A stretch of DNA of 64,000 bases, taken from positions 1,488,001 through 1,552,000 of the forward strand of contig KN832877.1 in NCBI GenBank assembly GCA_000827325.1, read 5' to 3'. Positions 35,401 through 45,932 of the stretch are shown one piece after another; position 1 is the first letter of the stretch, and each line of letters begins with the position of its first letter. Origin of the DNA: Oidiodendron maius Zn (Eukaryota; Ascomycota; Leotiomycetes; Myxotrichaceae). The position numbers and the translations under genes were made by a program. Below the pieces are notes generated by a model, which was given only the letters and a program-made list of their open reading frames with translations, made no database searches and was not told the origin of the DNA.

Positions 35401-36901
35401 GTTTCCTGCCACCCTTTTCGTTTGCGTATTGTATCTGCTTCCAGTAGATCCGCAGGACTCTATATTGGCCTCTGGGCGAGTCGCACTTCTGGTAGTCTGG
35501 GAGCAATTTCTTTAGCTGAGAGGCAAGGTTATAATCGAAGAGCTTAGATCTAGAATAATGCTTTCCAGAGAGCATCTCAAGAGCCATATCTGCAGCCCCA
35601 TGTTCGTGTAATAACATTTTCACACACCACCATTGATTAATGCTCTCTGGAATAGTGCCCTGAGGAGCTGTCGCTTCTTGAATGAGAGTACGCAGCATCT
35701 TACTGCTTCCCGTGCCTGGGTCCTTGAGTATCATTTCTAGTGGTATTTCCTCAGAATATGCAGTACCGTAATTACGCAGCGTCTCCAACATCATTAGGAA
35801 TGCATGAAAGTAGCCTTGGTGAATAAGGGCGCCCAATAAGGGTCTAATATTGTTCTCATGACGTATTTGTCGCGTTTCAGATATTTCATAGTTTCCCTTG
35901 GACAGAAATGCCTCAATTTTGTGATAAGCAGACAATAATTTGATCTAGTGTTTGTTCAATCAGCGCAACTAAAATTAAATGTTCCAGGAAATTAGATACC
36001 TTTATTGGCGAGTATGGTCCTTCATGGAGGCTTTTGATCATATCCCACGCAAACGAATGCTGTAGCGCTAAGTTGAGCCTTGGTAATTTGGAGATTTTCA
36101 ACAAAATGTGTTCCAGCTCTAATTTCAAGCAAAGAGCTTGATAGATGGTTTCTTTGCAAAGCACCATTGTTCTAGTCTCCTCCAACCCCTTCGTTAGCAA
36201 ATCATTTGCTTTATTAAAATAGCCTTGGTCGAAGTATATCCCAGCCCCTTCACTGTAAGCCGCAAGTCTGCCCCTATTCCACAATGAACCATGCTGCAGG
36301 ATTGTCTGAATAATGAAAGTTGCAGCATTGTATTCGCCATGAATGTGCTTAAAGCAAGCAGACTTGAAGAGCTCTGCAAGATTCAAGGGAACACATGAAT
36401 GATTGAAGTCATCGCAAAATGGCTGAAACTTCGAATATAGGGCAGTCCTGAAAAGGTTCGCTCCATCAATGGTGTCGTAAAGTTCTCTAGCTTCCTTCAC
36501 ACCCTGAAAGTGAACTCCAGTCTCAATATCTACCATAGACCTTTAGTAATTAACAAAAATCTATAGAAACGAGCCTAGAAAGAAAGAAAAAGACATACTC
36601 CGCATATGTCTTTCAATATTCTCTATATTTTCCTGGCGCAGCTCATCTTTATCAGCTCCGCCTTCGCTGTCCAAGGTGCTATTCACCAAAATTAGTCGTT
36701 CCATCTCATCGAAGGAGTCTGGATATGGTTTAGCACAAAGCGGAGGGAAGCTCATGCATACAATCACTTACTTTGGATAGAGTTTTGTCTTTCTATTATC
36801 AAGTTGGGGATTGCGGCCACCTGTCCAGTTGGTGATGGCCGCAGTGCTGGAGGAACTGCGGCCTGGAAACCCCGCTGAAGAGTATCTTTGAGCTCATCCA
36901 T
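32453..36901 (-). CDS. TPR-CHAT protein (caspase-like peptidase domain), six exons, 1376 residues
   Basis: Exons: 36901-36772, 36718-36599, 36529-36000, 35944-34270, 34216-33215 and 33126-32453. All five introns have GT-AG ends, phases agree, and the sum is exactly 1377 codons. Residues about 70-800 are helical, TPR-like (many alternating Leu/Ala/Tyr helices). Residues about 880-900 read WDWIQRHKAASLRDLL, the helix that precedes CHAT in fungal TPR-CHAT proteins. The CHAT domain has its His region in HYHGHASF (about 1215-1222) and its Cys in VIACNSGKQD (Cys about 1262), then GDEPLGLMSAFLFAGATSVV and GTMWAI, all standard CHAT blocks, so the catalytic dyad looks intact. CHAT peptidases are caspase relatives, and several act in prokaryotic immunity and in cleavage of cell-death effectors. 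It is divergent to the gene at 37217 (315 bp between starts), which makes that protein a candidate partner or target. Regulation is unknown. Confidence 0.9.
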
Positions 36902-37216
36902 GTTTTCGCTACTTCTAAGAGATTGGAGATTCTTTTAATCTTTCCGCAATTTTCGAAGTCATCGTTGAAGAGATCTAAATTTTCAGCTGAAGTTCGGTAA
37001 CTTTGTGGCTTGGACACGCGCATCTAGTTCTAAGTGGTCGCTTCAGCTGCCTATCCGCATCTACAATGACTATCAGTGGCTTTTTAGCTTGCTCATGCGC
37101 ACCTTTACCTGATTGGTACGCAATTTGACTACAAATTCGACCGCGAGCCTAGCCATAATTTTAAGTAAATTGTGTCCAAGGTCGTGATCCCGTCTTCCCA
37201 TTGTCGAACTGTTGCA
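36902..37216. promoter_or_regulatory. shared divergent promoter of TPR-CHAT gene and its neighbour
   Basis: Only 315 bp separate the two start codons, so the promoters must overlap and co-expression is likely. No known operator is recognised. Confidence 0.55.
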
Positions 37217-38101
37217 ATGGCCGAAGAAGGCACCACCGTTATTATTACCGACCTAGACATTTCTGAACCAGCCTTAGCCCCTCAGCTGAAACATGAGCTG
37301 GATATCGCGCCCGCTTCTGCTGTAAAGGCCCTCTTCGCCCAAACTGCCGAGCCCTCAGCCAAAACCTCCTTCAGCACTGTCTTACGTACAATCCAATACG
37401 GACAGTACAGCTCCTGCCCAGCGTTGCTCCTAATCTTTGACGCGAACTGCCAGTATCCTGGCCAGAACCGCATCACTCAGGCTTTTTTAACCTTCTCCTT
37501 CCTACCACTCGACCCCAGCGAAGAAGAGATGGAAGCTGCGTACCCTGTCATAGTGCGTCGAGCGCCGGAAATTTTCCTCGGTGAAACTCTCTCCGAAAGT
37601 ATTGCACGGAATCTGAATCTTAGTTTGGGAGTTACCGGCGGGAACTTTGCGCAGGGAAGCGCGGCCTGGAGCCGTGGGAGCCAAGTTGAGAGGCTAAGAG
37701 CGACAAAGATCACGTCGAGTGTGAGGAGTGCGAAGAGGAAATTGCTTGGTACGCAGTCGAGACTGGCAATTTTGGTTGAGGAGAATGGACCTCAGAAGAG
37801 GGGGATTCCGCATGCGTTTAGCGGTGCTTGTATAGTGGTTTTGCCAGAAGGGGTAAAAGGGTGTCGGATGCAAATCAATGTTGAGGTGGAACTTCAGGGG
37901 GTTTTGAACAAGGAGGGTTTAGAGCGGCTTGTTTCGTTTTGGAGGAAGAGCAGGGTTGATCGGACGCCTATGTTGGAGTTCAAATTGGGCGAAGAGAAGG
38001 GGGTTTTAGAGACCTGGGCTGGTGGAGAAGACTGGGCAGATATGAAGTTAGGAGATTTGATTATGCCTTTGGAGATTCCGAAGTTGCCAGAGGGCTATTG
38101 A
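37217..38101 (+). CDS. protein of unknown function divergent to the CHAT protease
   Basis: Single exon, 294 residues, from ATG 37217; an in-frame GTG-initiated extension upstream is unlikely to be used. Residues about 55-100 (FSTVLRTIQYGQYSSCPALL, then FDANCQ and ITQAFLTFSFLP) look like paired beta strands. A basic middle (RLRATKITSSVRSAKRKLL) and ENGPQKRGIPHAFSGACIVVL follow, then another strand region (MQINVEVELQ) and an acidic tail ending in LEIPKLPEGY. From memory this pattern belongs to a widespread unnamed fungal family (ALLIVFEFRF-type strand, then an EN-x-x-QK-x-GIP block) that often sits near NLR or protease genes, but I cannot check this. There is no signal peptide, membrane helix or enzyme motif. 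Its close divergent pairing with a CHAT peptidase suggests a substrate, effector or regulator. Confidence 0.7.
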   Translation: MAEEGTTVIITDLDISEPALAPQLKHELDIAPASAVKALFAQTAEPSAKTSFSTVLRTIQYGQYSSCPALLLIFDANCQYPGQNRITQAFLTFSFLPLDPSEEEMEAAYPVIVRRAPEIFLGETLSESIARNLNLSLGVTGGNFAQGSAAWSRGSQVERLRATKITSSVRSAKRKLLGTQSRLAILVEENGPQKRGIPHAFSGACIVVLPEGVKGCRMQINVEVELQGVLNKEGLERLVSFWRKSRVDRTPMLEFKLGEEKGVLETWAGGEDWADMKLGDLIMPLEIPKLPEGY

Positions 38102-38269
38102 TTGCAATTGTAGAAAGACGGCTGATTTAAATTTTTGTCTGATTCGAAGGAAAAGATGCATTTTGTAGATGAAAGGAAGACACTCTCAAGGGTTGAACCC
38201 TAAAGGCATTTAACTACGCTACAGCTAAGCAGAAGCCAAGGAACAGGGTAATAGAACCACTCTAAACTT

Positions 38270-38747
38270 CTAGCTACCTGTCTTCACCCTCCTAGCCTCC
38301 TTATCTGACTTCCCCAGCCACCTTGTTTCATAACTACTACAGCACTCGTAGGAGAAGACTGCTTTCATGCCTAGGTTAACTAAGATGGAACAGGACAAGC
38401 AAGGGGTTAAGGCTCGTGGTAGTGACAATGTATCTATAGTAAAGCGAAATGGTGAGATAATGGGGGCCGAGGCACTTTCAACATCGCTGTAATCTCCAAG
38501 ATAGTCCAGCTCGACTTCAATGCCAAGTGGTTCAAGCTCTCCATCTACTAACAATTGGGCACCTCTCCTGCATACATCTAAATTCCATTGCTATACTTAC
38601 CTCTCTTGATTTCTAATGGAGTTTTGCTCGCGACAATCGCTGACGCAGGGATGTGGTGGAGGTGGAGAAAGGCACCCTGAATGTGTTGCTTAGCAACCTC
38701 AGGAATGCCCAAGCTTAGCTTCTCCAATAATATAATAACGCGGCCTA
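38270..38747 (-). CDS. possible two-exon gene or continuation of the adjacent membrane-protein gene
   Basis: A frame reading LLEKLSLGIPEVAKQ, then HIPASAIVASK, leads to a strong donor (GTAAGT at 38600-38595). The next exon begins at 38547 and reads VDGELEPLGIEVELDYLGD, with TAG at 38270. The splice phases agree. No ATG is found upstream in the first exon; instead its frame overlaps the end of the membrane-protein gene in the -1 frame. It could be the real 3' part of that gene, cut off by a frameshift, or a separate gene. Function is unknown. Confidence 0.35.
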
Positions 38748-39741
38748 CGAGATCTTCCCTTCCACATCCCCCTTCTCTAATCTCTCCCTGTGTGCTAACC
38801 TTGGTCTAAAAACCAATGATAGCACAACTAGGGACAGAATCTGAAACCCTATTGTTAACGGATTAACAATAACGAACCACTCCTCGAACTCAATCTCACG
38901 CATCACCAGAGCGCCATCCTTGATAAGCAACGTAGCGACCAAGTACAGTGTCTGCCACCGTGGACGTTTATTTCTGGCCGCTTTTGGGGCCATTATATGG
39001 GGGAAGGAGACCGCTACGGTTGTTGTAACTCCAAGTACTAGGGTACAAGCCATTGTGCTCAATATTACGTATTTAGTGTATTGGTGTGGGAGGAGAATAT
39101 TCTCAGGAATCCAGCCATGCAGATAGTCGATAGTCTACAAGTAGAAAATAGGGTATTAGTGAGGCCTAGATTGAATTGGATAAAGGACAGCCATACCAAA
39201 ATCCTCTCATGAAGCTTCCCCCTCACCCACCACTAGAGAATCCTAGTGTCAGCTTTATTTAGTTCAAAAACAGTCCCGACTTCTAGAAGTAGCAGATTGC
39301 TTCTAATGTCACACTACTCATAAAACACTATAGTTTGAATGTCCATTGCTCATAGGACATTGGCTATAGGGCAGAGACGACATGAGGATGTCCTGTACAT
39401 ACATGCTCTATATTGTTTCCCCAAAAAGCCGCAAGTCCGAAAATTTCCCATGAGAGACCGCATATGGTGCTTAGGAAGACGTGGAATGTGCGGGAGTATT
39501 CGAGTTCTAGGAGCCAGACGAGCTTGCAGTCGTGGCAGAGCTTATCGTCATGGAGGCATTCGCGGCAGAGGTACTTGTCGGTATCTGTGCGACAAAATTT
39601 TTGTTAGCTTCGATCATTCAATAAAGAAACAGGGGGGATGGTCTTACTGCAGCACTTGCCAGCCCCTATGCGTAGGCTGAGACTCTCTAAAGCTCTTCCT
39701 GCTCCGTGCAGCGAAGTCACTGTTCCTTCGATGAAGCGCAT
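38745..39741 (-). CDS. small membrane protein with N-terminal double CxxC zinc ribbon, four exons
   Basis: Exons 39741-39648, 39584-39403, 39232-39197 and 39134-38745 join in phase to 233 residues. The N terminus carries Cys pairs: GKCCN, then YLCRECLHDDKLCHDCKLVW (CxxC twice), probably a zinc-binding ribbon. A hydrophobic segment (FHVFLSTICGLSW) follows, then a short amphipathic piece (WWVRGKLHERIL) and a block reading HGWIPENILLPHQYTKY. Next come membrane helices (VILSTMACTLVLGVTTTVAV, then FQILSLVVLSLVF) and a charged tail. The 36-nt third exon and the 170-nt second intron are the least sure parts. I do not recognise a named family. See the adjacent 38270-38747 entry for a possible C-terminal extension. 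Confidence 0.6.
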
Positions 39742-40971
39742 GGCGGTGTTGCGATGCTTGCAGATTCTCCAATTTGTTAGAAGGGCCGATTGAGGCTCAT
39801 GAATGCGCTATGTGGTGAGAGTCTTGCAGTGTCGAGAGATCCATAGCTGAGGTCAAGTATTGTCACCATGTTGGAGATTCTGTTGGAGATTCAGTTGGCG
39901 GCAAGGCCATAAGGCATCCAGATTGCATGGTCTCAAAATAGAAATGTGGGTCCGGCTCCAAAGGTACCTCCCAAATCCTCTCACCTTCCGAAGTCACAAC
40001 TTCTCCAAATCCTCCGTACATTACAGCAATTATGAAGGTCATGACGTGCAATTGCTCTCCCTAGGCCACCTCTCTACAAGTGTGGGAACATGGGATCTCG
40101 GGCCGTTGATAGCTCTGTTCCCTTTGGGCTACCCGTCAGGGTCCATTTTGATTCCTAAGGCATCAACTCTGATTCGATTCCATTTCCCTACACGTGACCC
40201 TCACGAGAACGCAGATTAATTGGAGGAGGTATCAGCCTCAGCCAATGTGGTGATGGCCTATGATATAGCGCGCCCTGGCCGCCATAACACTAAGAATAAC
40301 ATTTTAGCATCGTGATAAAACTCGGAGATCTATACCTAATCGTTCCATAAGTTTAAGAGGCGAAAAGAGCTTAATGGTGGTGTCGTGGGTCGAGGGGTCC
40401 TATCACACGATAATAAGAGGCTCTTTATAATTCAGATGGGCGGCGACGACGCGATTAAAAATTTCGAAATTAATAAGTCATGAGTATTCAGGAAAGGCAT
40501 ACAACGTAACTAAAGTAAAATATATATTGAAAATTTGATATATTCACAGATTTAGAGTCGCTTGAAGTCGAAGTACCTACGATTTGTCTCGTTACAGGGT
40601 GCGTCTCGCTACGCAGGGACAGACGTTAGTAGTCTGTTCATATACGCGGCAACAACCAGCCTATTCATTCTAAAGGTAGGCAATTATTCAAATCAACTGT
40701 CCAAAATCTCCAAGGACAACCCATTACTTACTGCAACCAAAAAGTAACTTAATAAAATTTATACCATAATCCTCAAGAACTTTATCATCCATGGCTATAC
40801 CGATCAAGAGAAGAGATTATATATAAGACGCTAAGAAATGTTCTTAGAAGCATTTACGGTCCTATTTTCGCCCCTTCATGCCGACTCGTTTAGCCAGGCT
40901 GCCCCACGTTCCTAACACGTGGGCGGGCCAAACTGTGCGCTTCTGTTACAGAAGTCCTTCCAGTAATACTC
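39742..40971. other. intergenic, partly AT-rich
   Basis: No gene is supported. The stretch at about 40430-40860 is A/T-rich and includes the perfect palindrome AATTTCGAAATT near 40458. Both flanking genes are on the minus strand, so this holds one promoter (for 39741) and one 3' end (of 40972). Confidence 0.5.
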
Positions 40972-42099
40972 CTAATAGGGGAGGGTAAGCATGGGAACCT
41001 CCTCCTGCAAAAAACTTGCGGAAAACGTGGAGCTTGCGGGGTCGCGCAACGTACCTGTGCCAGCCAAGCGTAGTTGTCGTCGTTCAGCTTGGTCGCCCCC
41101 GGGGCATTTTTGCGGAGGGTTCGGGTCCCGCAGACGCCGTAGAACTCATCGCCAATGTCTATAATGGGGTTGTTCACCCCCTTTCTACACGATATGATGG
41201 ATTAGATTAGATCAGTTCGGATGGGATAGAGTGAGCCGGCAAAACTAGAGGATCACACCCCCCTATTTTCCGTCTCTAAGATTGGAGGTTCTTACGCATT
41301 CTCGCCAATTTCTTTAAGGTGTCTAAGTGACTTGGTCAGCAACCCTCCATTTAGGCGCGACGCGGGGATGGGATGGTGAACCACTGACAGGATTTCATGC
41401 AGCACTGCCCTCCCGAACGAGTCCATGGTTGCCTGACTGACCTGCCCTCCCAGGACCTTACAATTGCGGCGGGGAACGCTCATGTCTTTGATATCCCACC
41501 CGCGTTTGCAGATTACAATGTCCGAGTCGGCCCCTGACCCGGGACCGGTGGGTTTGTTGTAGGCAGACCAATCCGGATGCAGCTTGCAGAGTCCGTCTGT
41601 GTCTTCGTACTTGAAGAAGATCTTGCTAAGGTACTTATCGTTACCCGTCCCCATTTGGCTGCCAACGACGTTAGTAAAGACGTTGTCGACGCCTGCCGCG
41701 AGCGCTGGCGGGAAGTAGGCCAGGAACGGGGATGTGAAGACATTATGCAGAGCTTCCTGGCCAGCAGCCTGGCCATAGTAAGTGAGGATCAGAGCGTCAG
41801 TGAAGCCTCTTCTGATGCGGTCCTTGAGATCTTCAGCCGAGGCAGGCCAGTCGTCCCGGAAAGTGGGAGTTGTGATGTCGTAGATGGAGGTGTTGCTAGA
41901 CTTTAAAACATGCTGGAGCTCCTCGAGAATGTGGTCGGTTTGTTCGGTAGAGCGAGGACTGAGAAGGTTTTTCTGAGCTCAAGGTACCCGGAAATGAGGT
42001 CACTACTTACCCTAACGCTAATGCGTCTACTTTTGCAAATATGACGAGTAGAGATGCGGAAATAAGGCAAAAGTTTCGGGTGAAGGTAAACGGCGTCAT
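40972..42099 (-). CDS. secreted M35-like (deuterolysin-type) protein with degenerate zinc motif, four exons
   Basis: Exons 42099-42011, 41958-41296, 41184-41055 and 41004-40972 join in phase to 304 residues. Exon 1 encodes a signal peptide (NFCLISASLLVIFAKVDALA). The middle is Cys-containing (GLCKLHPDWS, IVICKRGWDI, RRNCKVLGG). Residues about 215-230 read GRAVLHEILSVVHH, at the place where related secreted metallopeptidases have HExxH. Then PIIDIGDEFYGVCGTRTL and KLNDDNYAWLAQ match the C-terminal part of that family (YG-x-C, then N-A-D-x-Y-A-W-like). Because the second zinc His of HExxH is not in place (HEILS), catalytic activity is doubtful unless the later His residues take over. It is extracellular. 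The family call is by resemblance. Confidence 0.68.
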
Positions 42100-45000
42100 C
42101 TTGACCTAGAGATTCTAAAAGACGAGTGCGTATTTTTGTAGCTGAACTGACTGTGAGCCATGAACACGAACTGCGTTTTCGGGTTTCGTTGGCCTTAATA
42201 GCAGGCGCAGATCGTGGACAACCCATTCGTAAGAATATCCGTGTCTGTTACGGCTGTGTTTTGTGGCTGCTCAGCAAGCAATTCGGGCTAGCTGAGAACT
42301 CCCCCGCGCGCGCCCCCTGGCGACAATAGAGTGCCTTTCCATTCGCACGCAAATTGTAGCGCCCTCGTTACAAGGCAGGGCAAATGGAGGTGATAGGTCT
42401 AGGTCAGATTTCCCTGCCCTGTTGTCTTACCACATCCACTATTTTTTATAGTCAGACGTGTAGAATCTACAGTTTGGTTCTAATCTGCATCCAACGAGGT
42501 TTATGGAGCTTGCGCCGGGGTGGCTGAGATGGATGCATCCTGCCCCGCGAACACACTTATTGTATAACCAAGGCGAATCGGATCGGGTCAACTTATATGG
42601 AATGGGTGAACAATACACCGGGAAAGCGAATATATTAATAGCAAGGCAGTAGCCTTACCTTTAGAACAATAACAACTAATTCAACCAACCTTTTTGACCC
42701 TATATTGCATATGCAGTATCACCGGAGTGATACAAACACTTATAATAAGTTATTCTGACTCGAGGTAACTACCACAGCTACCAGGATTCTTCGTGTTGCG
42801 TCGCGGCGAGCCAAATGTGGCGGCTGACCATCCAGCGGTATGCTGCAATGAGAATTGTTCATATCCACGAGAACGGTCCCCATTTTACCTAGTCCTTCCC
42901 ACCTTGGCAAAGCTGCCGCTACTTCCCCCTCGCCCCCTTCTCTCTCTTTAATTTTTTTATTTTTATTTTTTGAAATCTATACTCTTTTTGGTTGACCAAG
43001 AGACTATGTAGAGTTTCTATAGTGATATTAAGAGGTGAGGTCCAGCGCCCCGAATTCCTCATAAATGTCTGTCGTTACAGGTTCCGCCGCGAGGAGCCAG
43101 GTTAGCAACTCACTTTCGGCCGACTTCGAGAATCACATTGGCGGCGATCACCATGAGAAAAGATCGGAGGACAAGACAACTGTCCTCTTTTTAACTTAAT
43201 CAATTGCGCGTTTGAGAGCCTTAGGGGTAGAGGTTCGCCGAAATCAGTGATACTGTCTTGTAGCACTGTGGCGGGCATTTTTGTGGCCTGTGCGAGGATC
43301 ACGAACTGTCTTTTCGCATGTGGCAACAGCTAGGAAACCTATTGACAGTAAGCGGAGAATACGACAAGGTTGAAGTTAGTCGCAGCAGGTACCATGGATA
43401 TACCGTTTTCTGCAGTCCTTACAAACTCACGATTGTTATTACCGTGCAGCTCGGATATCCTGCCTAAGATTGGCGAAAAGCATGATTCTTTTCAATATAC
43501 CTCCGACAAACTTACAGGTAGCATTCACTCCGCCTGTGCAATCCATCACAATTCAAGCCGACTAGGCATTTAAGATCTCCCAGTTCTGCAGCTCAACAAG
43601 TGCCATATGCGTAGGTACCGGAATATCTTGCAGTGTGTTGGCAAGGTCCCTGGGCCAGCAGTGTGCAAGGATCTTCAGGGCCACGGAATTCAGGTACAGC
43701 TTCGACGCAGGCCAAATTAGACCCTTATATTGTTGGCGGCCAAGTATTGAAGTTGAACCGACCTGCAAATGTAGAGATACCCGACCCCGGAAAAGCGATG
43801 AAGTGTTTGCTATTCATTGTCTGGTTTGTGAGCGTTTGGGCGGTTTGATCCGAACTCTCGAATGGTTCGCAGCGCTCGTGAAGCTGTCAGCTTGTTGGTA
43901 TGTTACGCACACAGACGAAGTTTAACCCTCCCTACCTTTCAAAGCCCTCACCTACCGCTACACTTCAGCGCTAGGAGCCATCAGCTTTCTATCGTACTTA
44001 TTATTCATCTCCTAGCGTGCTGCAAGTGCGATCGTTCATCGGCTACACGATTTGCTACTTGTTTGACGGACAGGCTCGGAAACAACCCTGGAGAGGCGAA
44101 ATATCTATTCAGGGGGTTGACTTTCCGCCAAGGCCATGGAGGCGCAATCCCAAGAGGCTTCACAATAAGACTTGTGAGAGATCAAGCTAGCAGACATCTT
44201 TTGCCTGGGCCTGACATCAATATCGAGACGAGCTATAACTAGTCGAGTACTCCTCTTTTCTGGGTCGCGCGTTCCCTATACATGGGTCCCATTTCCTATC
44301 GCCTTACCGTTTACACCTCTCCACCGTTACGCTTTTCTCTGAACCTAGGACAATCACCACTGGCAATACTTTGGATACGGAATTTGCGCATAATGCTACT
44401 CGAAGGGACCGGAGGCGGATATGGCTTAGGCGCTATTCTACGGCTCTTGTCCAGTGCAGTTCTCACGTGACTATATGCTCGACTTTTTGGTAAAGGGTCC
44501 TGAAGATGGACGACACAACTCTTTACATCAATATAGAGGACTACATCCTGAAATCCTCCGCATTTGTTCAGGGCGAGGTACCTGCATTAAGATTTGTTAA
44601 ATCGCATAGACCGACCCTGGCCCCAAAATTATATACCTGGCTTGTATTTTTAATGTCTGCCTCGCGGTCGCGTGTGTTGGGCGCTCCCGTGCATTGTGCC
44701 AGTCGCCCCAGTAATATTGAACTGAAGTTCCTAAGCCGAGGCTATGGGAGGTAGCGGATGCGGCAGAGAGGCCTTGGGAGCTGCTTTAGTTATATATAGA
44801 TGAGGCTGTTGTGAATTATCGAAGGGTGTGGTGAGCTTCCATGATTGTTGGAACACCATTGTGATCCACTTTTTTGCAGGGCTTTTATTTCGCCGCGATG
44901 AGCAGAACCCAAGTCAAATACCACCAAGTCAAAGACGCCATATGCCCTTCTCTTCATACACATCCCTAATCTACTCCCCTCGTCTTCTTAATTAAAGAGG

Positions 45001-45932
45001 AAGATCAGTGTTTCAGTATTGGTATTTTCTGACGCTGAATTTTTGCAGCGGCCACATTCGAAAAGACAGCCCTCGCATAACCAAAACAAATCGAAATAAC
45101 TTTCTTAGCAATTAATATGCAATCTCCCATCTTTTTCAATTATATTTTTAGGCACCACCTTCACTTCTTGAACATAGCTACACAAATAAGTTTACAGATC
45201 GCGAAATGCGCCACAAGAAACATAAACCTGAATCTGACATTCGTCTACCACGGAGACATGCATCATTTGGAGCTTTGAGTAGCCTGGTTTTTCAGTGTTC
45301 AGCAGCGATATTAGTGATAGGAAAACATGAAGCGAAAGAGAAAGCAACAAAGCCTAGAGAGCGATTGAAAAACTTAACCTATACCCCGAATAGACACAAT
45401 TTAAGCCCTGAGCGGCCAGTGAAGAAAGGGGGGAGAAAGCAAGGGATATATGGCTAATCCATCGCCTAGTATATTATGGCAATAAAAGTAGTCTCTGGGA
45501 TGGCTAGATGCATTGGATCGAGAAACTCGGCAGTTTCAAAATTAGGGCCGGCGTAATTTCAGCACAACTTAAAATGTCTGATATATGAGCCAATATAATC
45601 AGAAGAAATATTAAGATTATCATTTTCTTACACCGGTAATTCGGCAAGCAGTGGTAGCAGGCAGGGAACTACGGGATGAGTTTTTTTTGGTGGGTTCGGG
45701 GGGGTGGTGTGGGCGGTGAAATATTTCCGTTTGTCTCGAAGTTGCGTTTCGCGATGTAGCGTACAAAAAGGCTGGACCAAGACTCTCATAACTATTGATT
45801 CCCAATGCTTACTCCTGGACAACCAAGCTTCTCCCTCCTTACTACACCAAGTTATATACTCCATCTAGAGACTCACGTAACTGAAAACCTGTAACGAGAA
45901 AAGCCATATAATTTCGACATCTGCACGCATTA
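42100..45932. other. 3.8-kb gene-poor region
   Basis: No gene is supported. Frames up to about 126 codons occur on both strands (for example 43862-44242 plus, 44506-44754 plus, 43102-43326 minus), but I find no conserved motif and no consistent splice joins. Base composition alternates between GC-rich and AT-rich segments (about 42650-43030 and 44990-45200 are AT-rich). A degraded gene or unrecognised transcript is possible. Confidence 0.4.

Noticed and set aside
37217-38101. Gasdermin
   Set aside because: Position next to a CHAT protease is suggestive, but I see no gasdermin-specific motif. Kept as unknown family.
40452-40464. AATTTCGAAATT palindrome as an operator
   Set aside because: A single 12-bp palindrome in AT-rich DNA, far from any start codon, is expected by chance.
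43862-44754. Plus-strand genes in the 42-46 kb gap
   Set aside because: Frames of 60-126 codons lack recognisable motifs and do not join through splice sites.
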